From: a bacterium | GTDB taxonomy: Bacteria > UBP6 > JAFGXH01 | DNA length: 64,000 bases | Direction of reading: 5' to 3' | Assembly: GCA_027064085.1 (NCBI GenBank) | Contig: JAMOQH010000188.1 | Span: 1-64,000, forward strand | Shown here: piece by piece, positions 23,101 to 32,016 of the stretch | Layout: every line of letters starts with the position of its first letter | Position numbering within the stretch: the first letter of the stretch is position 1 | The notes under the pieces: generated by a model | Told to the model about the DNA's origin: nothing | Database searches by the model: none | Seen by the model: the letters and a program-made list of their open reading frames with translations, nothing else | Position numbers and translations under genes: made by a program

Positions 23101-23149
23101 AAGAAAAAAGTACCAATATAAATAACTTAGATATTGATTTATGATACAC
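20117..23149 (-). CDS. Large lipoprotein with tandem EGF-like Cys-rich repeats and a C-terminal SBBP/beta-propeller-like region
   Basis: Lipobox LFSFILISCDRS; repeated C-x-C-x-GY-x-D-x-C modules (CVCDTGYHNEELNC, CICEEGYQDKDNDEVC, ...); repeats of 'DSNGNLYLVGSFKGAVDFDPSSNTDEKISSGEEDIFITRINADSSYAWTY' type. Confidence 0.85.
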   Translation of the reverse strand: MYHKSISKLFILVLFSFILISCDRSENTDEIICNYGEHQSCTCDDGSDGKKLCKDNAWLSCECKTDELCKDITCSSKGKCLVKSDKATCVCDTGYHNEELNCIKDGETNPCNDKTCINNSHCTVEDNKAICVCDSNYTLNAENICMFDCSDIDNSHVNKDNNACDCNNGYHKDNGRCVQNDDFKCLNYECNNNAHCIVENNEAKCVCDTGFIEDNNICVLDCSIIEHSKPNDDNTECLCNNNYHFENNLCKINEKRVSCNPITPPSNAHQVNVEFDIHWTEANGWEIPADCEWECNANYQDNDNNQTCEPACSETSCEHATCDDTLGKINCICEEGYQDKDNDEVCLPNCASTEVNGIACGGNGTCTDDTGVINCICEYGYQDNDHNGSCKEKCHIDPLAPELSTCGKEGSCNDASGEIVCSCNDGYFVSPNSNKCVTPCEDIDCGKHGECVALGLNNISCNCDAGYQDNNNDLTCKKSCDSSCLTNSSACNDSTGELVCQCDASYQDNDRDGTCLPDCSSISCNDAGQILNSCSDTSGFAVCGYEQGYNYTDLISGDNEQIVNDSAIDSNGNLYLVGSFKGAVDFDPSSNTDEKISSGEEDIFITRINADSSYAWTYHIGASSLDGASAIAVDNYDNLYITGYFSSSVDFDAGSLVSLRRSDGSRDIFILKITKDGEFNWIQTIASQETETVTSIKLDNTSIYLTGYLYGNTHTAINVDFDKSSDIGNFTIKGRQDGFISKFNIIDGSYIWAKVFGVADMYNRALDIVVLNDNILVTGYLYGDNIDFDETDDSQGMISTNNKSEAFILKLSKNNQFIWVKVLEPQEAVDVSKGIRLETINNNAYIIGTLQGNIDFDTSSNQDIVNAGEQLGIYIARLDDDGMILDKEVFLATNSSSMIKDSFVYNNRLYLIGDISGSLNIQGTTITNSSSDSNKNDVFFTILDTDLSVENVEVFGGDLNDQGKCISVGNNGEIYILGEFEGTADFDPTTNVNNKTSLGLRDVFISRFTY

Positions 23150-23290
23150 GAAGACCTCCTACTAATAATATATTATATTCTAATATATATTTATAAAATT
23201 TACAAATAATAAAAAAAAGAAACAGCTTTGCTGATTACTTTTTTGCTTGTAATAGATTTTTTATAAAAAGCTATGAAAAGCCATATAACC

Positions 23291-24160
23291 TTAGAATAAA
23301 CCAACCCTTCTTAAAGTCATTCTTAGCATTCTTCTGTTTAATTCATTCATTTTAGTTAATGGAAGTCTAAATTCTTCTGCAATTTTATTAAGTTCAACAA
23401 GAGCCGTTTTGACAGGAATTGGATTCGTTTCTAAAAACATTGCTTTTGTCAATTCTATCATAATCTTATTTAATTCTATTGCTTTTTCATTTTCGTTATT
23501 CTTAAAGGTTTCATACAAGTCTACAACTAATTTTGGGGCAACATTACTAACAACAGAGATACAGCCATTGCCTCCAATTGCTAAAAAGGATAAAAATGAA
23601 CCATCATCACCTGATAAAAGGGATATATTAGGTAAAGCTGTTCTTATTTCAGCTCCAAATAGCATATTACCCGTTGCTTCTTTAATAGATACAACTCTTT
23701 CTAGTTTAGATAGTTTTATTATGGTTTCTAGTGATAAAGAAACTGCCGTTCTTCCTGGTACATTATATAGTATGATTGGAATATTACTATTGTCATGTAT
23801 TTCCTTATAATGATAATATAGCCCATCTTGAGTAGGTTTGTTATAGTAGGGAGTAACTAATAGAACTCCATCAATACCTATATTCTCAAAATATTTAGTT
23901 TCTTCAATAACATGTTTTGTTGAATTGGAGCCTGTTCCTAATATTATTTTAAAGTTTTCATCTTTAAATTCTAAGGCTATTTCAATTAAAATCTTTTTTT
24001 CTTCAATTGATAAGTTTGGAGATTCTCCAGTTGTTCCTGAAATTGCAATTCCTGAAATGCCACTATCTTTTTGTTCTTTTACAAGTTTTTTAAATGCAAC
24101 TCTATCTATTTTGTTTTCTAAAAAAGGTGTAACTATTGCGGTAAAAATTCCTTTAAACAT
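23291..24160 (-). CDS. dapA: 4-hydroxy-tetrahydrodipicolinate synthase
   Basis: GIAISGTTGESPNLSIEEK, YNVPGRTAVSL, SIKEATGN, LSGDDGSFL. Confidence 0.92.
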   Translation of the reverse strand: MFKGIFTAIVTPFLENKIDRVAFKKLVKEQKDSGISGIAISGTTGESPNLSIEEKKILIEIALEFKDENFKIILGTGSNSTKHVIEETKYFENIGIDGVLLVTPYYNKPTQDGLYYHYKEIHDNSNIPIILYNVPGRTAVSLSLETIIKLSKLERVVSIKEATGNMLFGAEIRTALPNISLLSGDDGSFLSFLAIGGNGCISVVSNVAPKLVVDLYETFKNNENEKAIELNKIMIELTKAMFLETNPIPVKTALVELNKIAEEFRLPLTKMNELNRRMLRMTLRRVGLF

Positions 24161-24172
24161 TAAAAACTCCTA

Positions 24173-25693
24173 TTATTTTTTCATACTTCCAGCAGAAGAG
24201 GAAAGTGAACCAAATGTTAAAACAGATTTAAGGTCATCATCTGTAAATGTTGCTCCAACACCTAAATAAAAATCTCGCCTATCATCTAAAAGATAAACTG
24301 AACCAAAGTTTATAAACCAAGAATCAAAAGGGTAATACCTAAATCCTACTTTAAAATTTGGAGCGGTATCATTACTAAACTCATTAATTCTGGCATTTAA
24401 AATAATACTATTTTTCAATAATGAAAAATCAATACTTGCTCCTCCCGTGCTATTAAATATACCATATTTAATAGTCATGAAGTATAGCCTATAAGCCATA
24501 AATGCGGTAAATGATATGGTATTCTCCTCATATATTCTTTCTTTAAAACTTGGTTGGTTTTCTGAGGCTTCTCCCCAATAGTATATTTTATTACTAGTAA
24601 GTACTTTATATGGGGCAGCCGTCACACCTAAGTAGTAATACTTATTGGGACGAGGTTTAATTCTTAAACCAACTTCATGATTTCCAGCAGAACTATTAAA
24701 TAGATATTCTGAATGAGCATCGATAATTAAATCAACACTAGATGCTTTACTCATTAAATCACTTGCTTCATCTGTGATATATTCAATATTATTATTAATC
24801 TTTTCTGATTTAAGTAGTTTTCCAACACTTCCTTTTCCTTCTTCAACACTTTTAACAATACGCTCTAGTGAAGCTGATACTTTTTCAAGATTTTTAATAG
24901 TACTATTTATATCTTTTGCTGGAGTATTATTCAAAATATTATTGGCAGACCCTAGTAATGTTTTCATTTGCTCTCTGTTTTCTCCAATAATATCTTTTAC
25001 AAGCTCTATTGATTTAGATGTATCGGATAGCATTTTATCAATTTTTCTATCATATTTTGATGGTATCATTTTAACAACATTAGTAAATTCCTTTACATTA
25101 TTCATTATTTGGTCAATATTATTATTATTTTTAGCAAGTAATTTATCGATTTTAATAGTAATTGCTTCTAATTTTGCAACAGTATTTTTTATTGAATTTG
25201 ATGTAGCCTGATTTGAAATCATTTCTTTTAGTGAAGTTGTCATTTCTTTTATATCAGATGCAATTCCATCAAATTTATTCATCATTCCGCCCATTGATGA
25301 TGTTTCTCTAACAAATTTAATTTCATCACCGTTTACTAAATCAGGTGGACGAATACCTGTTGTAAATTCTATGTAACTATCTCCAAGAATTGATGAATTC
25401 TTTTTTAAAGCAACTGCATCGGATTTAAGAATAGTTCCTTTTTTTAAAATTACTTGAACTTTGGCTTTATTTCCAGCTAAAGAAATATTATTGATTTCTC
25501 CTACATTTATACCTGCAATAGTTACTCTTGATTTAGATGTTAAGCCTGTTGCATCTCTTAAAAAAAAATATACTAAATAGTTTCCATCTTCTTTTTTTAG
25601 TTTACTTCTTACATTAACAGAAAAAAACATAAATGAAACTAGGGCTACAATTAGTAATAAGCCTACTTTAAAAGGCGAAAATAGATTATTCAT
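24173..25693 (-). CDS. MCE/MlaD-family protein with C-terminal beta-strand-rich region
   Basis: N-terminal TM then VYFFLRDATGLTSKSRVTIAGINVGEINNISL...ILGDSYIEFTTG (MCE domain); coiled-coil middle; C-terminal strand-like segments (GLRIKPRPNKYYYLGVTAAP, FYLGVGATFTDDDLKSVLTFG). Confidence 0.8.
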   Translation of the reverse strand: MNNLFSPFKVGLLLIVALVSFMFFSVNVRSKLKKEDGNYLVYFFLRDATGLTSKSRVTIAGINVGEINNISLAGNKAKVQVILKKGTILKSDAVALKKNSSILGDSYIEFTTGIRPPDLVNGDEIKFVRETSSMGGMMNKFDGIASDIKEMTTSLKEMISNQATSNSIKNTVAKLEAITIKIDKLLAKNNNNIDQIMNNVKEFTNVVKMIPSKYDRKIDKMLSDTSKSIELVKDIIGENREQMKTLLGSANNILNNTPAKDINSTIKNLEKVSASLERIVKSVEEGKGSVGKLLKSEKINNNIEYITDEASDLMSKASSVDLIIDAHSEYLFNSSAGNHEVGLRIKPRPNKYYYLGVTAAPYKVLTSNKIYYWGEASENQPSFKERIYEENTISFTAFMAYRLYFMTIKYGIFNSTGGASIDFSLLKNSIILNARINEFSNDTAPNFKVGFRYYPFDSWFINFGSVYLLDDRRDFYLGVGATFTDDDLKSVLTFGSLSSSAGSMKK

Positions 25694-26105
25694 TAGGACT
25701 CTCTATAAAGATAAGCTTATCTCCTATTTCTATATTTAAATTAATTAATGTTTTAGATCTTAACTCTACAACAAGACTACAGCTTTTATATATTTTACTT
25801 ATTCTTCGGCGTTTCATTGATACTATTTTATCAATAATAATGTTGTTTTTATCTAAAAAGAGAACATCTATTTCATATTTCATAAAAAACATATGAATAG
25901 AGTTCGTTTTTGTTAATATCAATCCTTCATCTTTCTCTAATGGGGAAGATAACATTAAGCCCTTGAACCTTTTAAAGAAAGTGTCTGCAACATAACAATG
26001 GCATAAAACAATATCCTTTCCGTCTATTTTTACTAAGTTTTTTTTATAATTTTTGATTATGACTAACTCCCATTCCAAAAATAGATACAGATATTTTTTT
26101 GCCAA
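25686..26105 (-). CDS. DUF192-family protein
   Basis: CHCYVADTFFKRFKGLMLSSPLEKDEGLILTKTNSIHMFFMKYEIDVLFLDKNNIIIDK...SCSLVVELRS matches the DUF192 pattern. Start uncertain. Confidence 0.75.
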   Translation of the reverse strand: MAKKYLYLFLEWELVIIKNYKKNLVKIDGKDIVLCHCYVADTFFKRFKGLMLSSPLEKDEGLILTKTNSIHMFFMKYEIDVLFLDKNNIIIDKIVSMKRRRISKIYKSCSLVVELRSKTLINLNIEIGDKLIFIESPNE

Positions 26106-26466
26106 ATATTTTATTTACTTCTTCTAATCTTTTTATTACCTTATCTTCATTTTTGATAATTATTCTTGAAGAGTTATTTGGCCTAATTCCTATTTTAAGA
26201 AATTCTGCAGAAAATGCATTATAGTTATTGTTTCCTTCAATTTCATATATATGTAAATAATAAATATTATTAACAATTATATCTAGATTTTTAATTGTAT
26301 CTTCACTAATATTACTTATTACAATATAATTTTGAAGATTATCTGACATTCCCTTTGATAGCTTTATTCCTAGCCCAATATCGGGTTTATATGAATATAA
26401 ATTATATCCTGAAGTTGCTATCAACAAAATATAAACTAAAATTAAAATTACTTTACTCATTAACAC
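26044..26466 (-). CDS. Hypothetical protein with N-terminal hydrophobic segment
   Basis: ORF with signal/TM-like N-terminus, between DUF192 and the TPR gene; probable start MSKVIL (26460). Confidence 0.55.
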   Translation of the reverse strand: MLMSKVILILVYILLIATSGYNLYSYKPDIGLGIKLSKGMSDNLQNYIVISNISEDTIKNLDIIVNNIYYLHIYEIEGNNNYNAFSAEFLKIGIRPNNSSRIIIKNEDKVIKRLEEVNKIFGKKISVSIFGMGVSHNQKL

Positions 26467-26494
26467 CTCTTAATTACATAATATATATTATATT

Positions 26495-29400
26495 TTATTT
26501 TTTATCAATTTTTTTATTAATTAGTTTAACTTTAAGTGAATTTAATAATGCAAAATAATTATCTTCTAATAAATACTTAAATATCTCTTCCAATTCTGGA
26601 ATCCGAGATAACTGCTCAATTATCTCATCAGAATCCATTATTAGATTATTAAGATTGTTAAATTTTAGGATTGCTCTAAGTAATATGTTGACATCTTCTA
26701 CAATAACTGCTCCTAAATTTAATGATGTTTTATATGAGGCGCCTATAAATTGCTTAAAATCAAAATCATTCCAATTAATAAAAGAGATAGTGTTTTTAAG
26801 GGAGTATAATTTTTTTCTAATAGTTCTTGATGTTCCTTTTGAAAATAATTTATGGTAATCATCTAAGCTATTATCATTAAATATTTTTTTCTCAGAAGTA
26901 TAGTTAATAATCATTTTCATAAATTTTATTAAACTGTCTACTGAATGATAGTTCAATAAGAAATTCATTGATTTTATTCTATCTAACTGAAGAACAATAA
27001 AATATGTTAATTGGGATTGATCCATATTTAACATAGAGTTGGGAAGAATAAGTGCTAAATTATCTGGATAAATAAAATTAAATTCTTTGTTTTCTAATTT
27101 ATTAATATATAAATCAATTCCTGTGATTTCTAATCTTTCCTTAATTTCTGTAAATGTTTTCCATATCTTATAGTTAGATTTTTGGGTAATTTTTTCAATA
27201 TTTTTATAGTCTGAAATTGTTTTTTTGGTTAATTTGCTTAATCCATGAATTGCTGTATATAGAATTTCTCTTAAAGCAAGGTTATCTTTATTAGACTTAA
27301 TAAAGATAAAATTATTATCACGATAAAGGTTATCTTTTTTAGGGTATTCTAGCTTTAAGCTTTGATAAATATTATTAGCATTTTTATTTTCTAGTTTTAT
27401 AGAATGTATAATTGATGCCATTATATATACTGGAATTTCCTTTTCTAATGACTTGTATATATAAAATAAATCATTTACTAAAAAAATATTATTCATATCC
27501 TTTTTGATGATTTCCGGATAATAAGTTAATACTTCTTTTATATATTTATCATCAGATGAAAAGATTTTTCTTAATTTATTAAGTGCAGCTAAGTTTCCAT
27601 TTAAATTAATTGCAAGTTTGTATTGATTAATTGCAGTATCAACTTTATTTAAATTTAAATTTAAATCACCAAGCCTTTTGTAAATAGACGATTTAATATT
27701 TTTATCATTAAATGTATCAATATTTTCTTCGAGTATAGAGATTGCACTTAAGTAATCAGAGCTATCAATAAAAAATTTAGAGTAATAATTTAATAATTCT
27801 ATTGATTTGGTTACCTGAAGCCAATGTAAGATTTTTTCCTGCCATCTTTCTTGATCTATACTTTTTTTAGATAATTCTAGGTATTCCAACATATAGTTAA
27901 TTTTATTGTCGCTATCATAACTAATTAATGAGAGCAATAATTCTAAAACTTGTTGTTTGTTTTTATTTCTCTTATAGATAGGTAAAAGACTATCCATTTC
28001 TTCAAACGACAATCGTTTTCTTTCTAGAAGCATGTCAGAGATTGACATAAGTTTATCAATCTGTTTCTCTATTAAATATGATTTAAATAGAAAATATAAT
28101 ACTTTTTGATAATTATCAACTCCGATATTTTTACTCGCAAGTTGTTCACCTAATTTAATGATTTCTTTATAATTTTGCTCTCTAAAATAAAAATTAATTA
28201 ATTTCATTTTTGCTTTAATATTATTAGGATTTAATTGAATTATCTTATTTAGAACAACAATGGATTCTTTTATGTTATTAGGATTTACCAAGAGTATAAT
28301 TTCAGATTTTTTTATCAACAAACTTTCTTTATAGCTTAAATCATTAACGGTAGTAACCTTATTGTCTATTATTTTTAATATTTTTTCATATTTATGGTTT
28401 ATTAAGTATAAATCATATAACTTATTAAAAGCTCTATCATCAGAAGGAGAGTCTTTGAGTATTTTTAATAATAAGTTTTCTGCATCATCATACTTATTAA
28501 ATTTTTCAATTAAAATAACGCTATTCTTATATAACATCTCATTTTTGACTTCAGGTAATAATTTATCATAATTTTCATTTTTTAACATTTTAATAATACC
28601 GTCAGTATTACCAGTTAGGTTATATAATCTGTTCTTACCTTGTAACGCTAAGAAGTGATTTTGTTCAAGATCAATAACCTTTTGATAGTATAAAAGAGCT
28701 TTTTCATAATCTTTTTTATAATATTCATAAACTAATGCAAGATGATAATTTAAATCTATTTCCTCTCTTTTATTTTTAATGTTCCCTAATCTAATTGAAA
28801 TTAAAGTTATTAAATCATTCCAAAGTGCATTTTTATACAATATATTGAAAAGCTTGTAGAAAACATGCGAACGAGTATTGTTATTAAATAGTAGAATATA
28901 TTCTTTTATTGGAAAATAGTTTATTTCATCATTATTCTCTGTAAATGAAATAATATATTGTAAAAATGCATATAACTCTTCGCCTTTTAATAATTCTATG
29001 TAATCATCTTTAATCAATATAACATTTTCAAATTTATTGTTATCAAAATACAATCTAATTAAAAAATCGTAATACTTTTTCTCTTTTTTTATGGACAATG
29101 CTTTTTTTAAATATTTTTCGGAATAAGCAAAATTATTTAAATATAGGTAATATAGCTGAGCAATATAAAAATTATTTTCAGAGTTTTTTCGCTCACCATA
29201 ATCCATTATAAGTGTTATAAGTTTTTTAATCTCTTTGGATTTTAAATAAAGGCTTTTTAATTCTTCAAAAGCGATTTTATTATCAGGATTATATTTTAGA
29301 GCTTCTTGGTATTTTTCAATAGCATCTTTAGGTGAATTCTCAGTATAATATTCTGCAATTTTACAACTATAGTCTGATTTTAAATTATTAGATGTTGAAT

Positions 29401-31459
29401 TGTCTATTTTCTCCCTTAACAAATCTATTAATTTATTATTTAATTTTAAACTATTATATATGTACTCTAATTCAGAAAAGACTTCAAAATTATTAATATC
29501 GTATTCTAGAGCTAATTCATAAAACTCCATTGCTTTTTCTAGATTATTTAGCTCTATTCTATAAATAGTTGCAATTCCCTTTAATAATATGGATTTTTTT
29601 TGATTTGAGGAGATAAATTCTATTTCGTTTAAGTTTAGTTCTATTAGTTCTTCCCAATTTTTAGATTCTTTATAGATGGCACTTAATTTCTGTAAAGCAG
29701 GAATATAGTTAGGCGAAATATCTAAAACCATTTTTAAATATGGAATAGAGTTGTTTTTATTTTTTAGGTTATTCACAAAAATATCTGAGATATTCATTAA
29801 TAAATTTATTTTATCATATTGATCAACAATATGATTGAGTTTAAAGTCATATAGATTAACTAAATCATCCCAAAAGCTACTTCTTTTATAGAGTTCTTCT
29901 AAGTAATTTACTACTTCCATATTATAGCCGTTATCATCTATAATAGTTTTAAATATTTTTATTGATTTACCAAAATCTTGTAATCTTTTAAAATATAACT
30001 TTCCTATCTCTATCTTTAAAGATAATACTTTATCTGGATCAACAGAATCTTTTATCACAACATTTAATACATCAATAACCTTATTCCATTGTTTGTTTGC
30101 ACGATAAAGTTTAAGTATTGATCTTGTTGCTGGGTAATATGAATCGTCAGTATTTCTTGATTTTAAATAATAAGTTTCAGCTAGTTTATAGTCTTTATTT
30201 TTTAGATATATTTCAGCAATTTTAAAATATAAAATTGCATTTAAATTATCATCATTGCTAATAAGTATTTCTTTAAGATGATAATTTACAAGATCGTTTA
30301 TATTATTTTCTAAATATGCGATTTTACTTAATGCTCGAATTGTGGAGAGATTATTGTTTAATAACTCTAATGATTTAGAATAATATTTTTTAGCATTTTT
30401 TATGTCATTTAATTTTGTTAGAAAGATATCTCCAACCTTATAGAATAAATTAGATCTTTCCTTATCTGTTTCAAGTAGGCTAAATTTTTTCTTTTGTATT
30501 TCAATTAATTTTTCCCAATTATAATTTTCGGCATAGTGACTTTCTAATTCACATAAAAGTAAGAAATTATCTTTAATATTTTGATAGTTTCCAATAAGAA
30601 TTCTATTTGCTTCTGATTTATTTTTAAGAATATCTTTGTATGTTCTATAAAGGATGTACAGATTATTAGCATTAAACTCTTTATTTTGATCAATTTCTGC
30701 TCTTAATTTTTTAGCAATAGCACTCCAGTTAATATTATAGCTAGGTATATTTAATTTTTTATTAAGTAAAAATAACTGTTCAATATAATAAGAAATATTT
30801 TCTTTAGATTTATATCTTCCTTGAAGAACGAGGGTAATTATATCTATTAGAATAGCTTCTTTAAAATCATTTGTTTTTGCATGGCTAAGTAAATCTTCTA
30901 TTAAATTACCATATTCATTAAATTTATTGTTTTTAAATAATAAAGACTTTAGTTTTCTTACAACAAAAAATTGTTCGTCATCATTGCTATTTAAATAATC
31001 AAGCAATGTTTTTTTGGAAAGTTCAAAATCATTTTTATAATTATTTATAATTTCACTTTTTAAAATAATTAAATATAATTTTTCATTTTTGTCTTCAATA
31101 TAACTTAATTCTGTATTTATTATATCTAAAACAAAATCCCAATTTTGCTTAGATATAAAAATTTCTCTTACGGCTTTTAAATTTGGTAAATAACTATTAT
31201 CAGCTTCATAAGATTTTTGAAAATTTACTATAGCTGATCTTGTATCCCCAACTTGATCTCTCCAAATCAATCCTATTTCATAGAATAAGGTAGCCTTTTC
31301 TTTATTAGATGTTAAGAACTTTATCTTTTTTTCAATATCTCTTATATGTATTAAGAGCTTTTTTTGTATGTTTTCATCCGGAATAGAACTTTTAGGCTTA
31401 CTCTTTCTTGTACTTTGTAATAAATTATTTAAATTATCATGAGAAATCTCGAATTTCAT
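26495..31459 (-). CDS. Second giant TPR-repeat protein (1654 aa), paralogous in architecture to 7175..18784
   Basis: Tandem TPR units (KAMEFYELALEYDINNFEVFSELEYIYNS; KALLYYQKVIDLEQNHFLALQGKNRLY) plus a non-TPR C-terminus (LALILPNSMLNMDQSQLTYFIVLQLDRIKSMNFLL...GASYKTSLNLGAVIVEDVNILLRAIL). Confidence 0.88.
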   Translation of the reverse strand: MKFEISHDNLNNLLQSTRKSKPKSSIPDENIQKKLLIHIRDIEKKIKFLTSNKEKATLFYEIGLIWRDQVGDTRSAIVNFQKSYEADNSYLPNLKAVREIFISKQNWDFVLDIINTELSYIEDKNEKLYLIILKSEIINNYKNDFELSKKTLLDYLNSNDDEQFFVVRKLKSLLFKNNKFNEYGNLIEDLLSHAKTNDFKEAILIDIITLVLQGRYKSKENISYYIEQLFLLNKKLNIPSYNINWSAIAKKLRAEIDQNKEFNANNLYILYRTYKDILKNKSEANRILIGNYQNIKDNFLLLCELESHYAENYNWEKLIEIQKKKFSLLETDKERSNLFYKVGDIFLTKLNDIKNAKKYYSKSLELLNNNLSTIRALSKIAYLENNINDLVNYHLKEILISNDDNLNAILYFKIAEIYLKNKDYKLAETYYLKSRNTDDSYYPATRSILKLYRANKQWNKVIDVLNVVIKDSVDPDKVLSLKIEIGKLYFKRLQDFGKSIKIFKTIIDDNGYNMEVVNYLEELYKRSSFWDDLVNLYDFKLNHIVDQYDKINLLMNISDIFVNNLKNKNNSIPYLKMVLDISPNYIPALQKLSAIYKESKNWEELIELNLNEIEFISSNQKKSILLKGIATIYRIELNNLEKAMEFYELALEYDINNFEVFSELEYIYNSLKLNNKLIDLLREKIDNSTSNNLKSDYSCKIAEYYTENSPKDAIEKYQEALKYNPDNKIAFEELKSLYLKSKEIKKLITLIMDYGERKNSENNFYIAQLYYLYLNNFAYSEKYLKKALSIKKEKKYYDFLIRLYFDNNKFENVILIKDDYIELLKGEELYAFLQYIISFTENNDEINYFPIKEYILLFNNNTRSHVFYKLFNILYKNALWNDLITLISIRLGNIKNKREEIDLNYHLALVYEYYKKDYEKALLYYQKVIDLEQNHFLALQGKNRLYNLTGNTDGIIKMLKNENYDKLLPEVKNEMLYKNSVILIEKFNKYDDAENLLLKILKDSPSDDRAFNKLYDLYLINHKYEKILKIIDNKVTTVNDLSYKESLLIKKSEIILLVNPNNIKESIVVLNKIIQLNPNNIKAKMKLINFYFREQNYKEIIKLGEQLASKNIGVDNYQKVLYFLFKSYLIEKQIDKLMSISDMLLERKRLSFEEMDSLLPIYKRNKNKQQVLELLLSLISYDSDNKINYMLEYLELSKKSIDQERWQEKILHWLQVTKSIELLNYYSKFFIDSSDYLSAISILEENIDTFNDKNIKSSIYKRLGDLNLNLNKVDTAINQYKLAINLNGNLAALNKLRKIFSSDDKYIKEVLTYYPEIIKKDMNNIFLVNDLFYIYKSLEKEIPVYIMASIIHSIKLENKNANNIYQSLKLEYPKKDNLYRDNNFIFIKSNKDNLALREILYTAIHGLSKLTKKTISDYKNIEKITQKSNYKIWKTFTEIKERLEITGIDLYINKLENKEFNFIYPDNLALILPNSMLNMDQSQLTYFIVLQLDRIKSMNFLLNYHSVDSLIKFMKMIINYTSEKKIFNDNSLDDYHKLFSKGTSRTIRKKLYSLKNTISFINWNDFDFKQFIGASYKTSLNLGAVIVEDVNILLRAILKFNNLNNLIMDSDEIIEQLSRIPELEEIFKYLLEDNYFALLNSLKVKLINKKIDKK

Positions 31460-31661
31460 TTTTATACCTAAAAAATAACAACTAACTCATATTACAAAAT
31501 AATCACCAATTTGTCATCTTTTTTTTTATTTTAAATGATTTTTTTTAACTTAGTTAAAAAAAGAATAATTAGCTCTGTACGACAAATTTACTACAGATAT
31601 TTTAAGTTAAATTATAAAAAGATTTATTGCAAATAATTATGCATAGAAAGTAATTAACGAA

Positions 31662-31937
31662 TTATTGCCATCCGTTATCAGTAGCTTCTGTGTTTTTAGC
31701 AAAACTATTAAGGTCTTTGTGAGATGCTTTGTTGCCTTGGTCATCAGCAATATGTCTTGTTGCTGATTCATTACCACTTAAAGCAGAAGCAGAAGCACCA
31801 AACATATCTCTGATATTATCACCAAATAATGTTACAACACCAATTGCAGCAACTGCAATAAGAGCAACGATAATAATATACTCAGTCATACCCTGTCCAG
31901 CTTCATTTCTTAATGTTCTTGTTAATTCCTTTTTCAT
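31662..31937 (-). CDS. Flp/type IVb-like pilin precursor
   Basis: EAG/QGMTEYIIIVALIAVAAIGVVTLFG: prepilin site with Glu at +5 followed by Tyr and a hydrophobic helix; hydrophilic C-terminal tail; SD GGAGG. Confidence 0.75.
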   Translation of the reverse strand: MKKELTRTLRNEAGQGMTEYIIIVALIAVAAIGVVTLFGDNIRDMFGASASALSGNESATRHIADDQGNKASHKDLNSFAKNTEATDNGWQ

Positions 31938-32016
31938 GATTCCTCCAAAATAAATATCATACTTTATATTATATGATAAAAAGTAAAAATTAATCGGACA
32001 TATTACCTATATTTAA

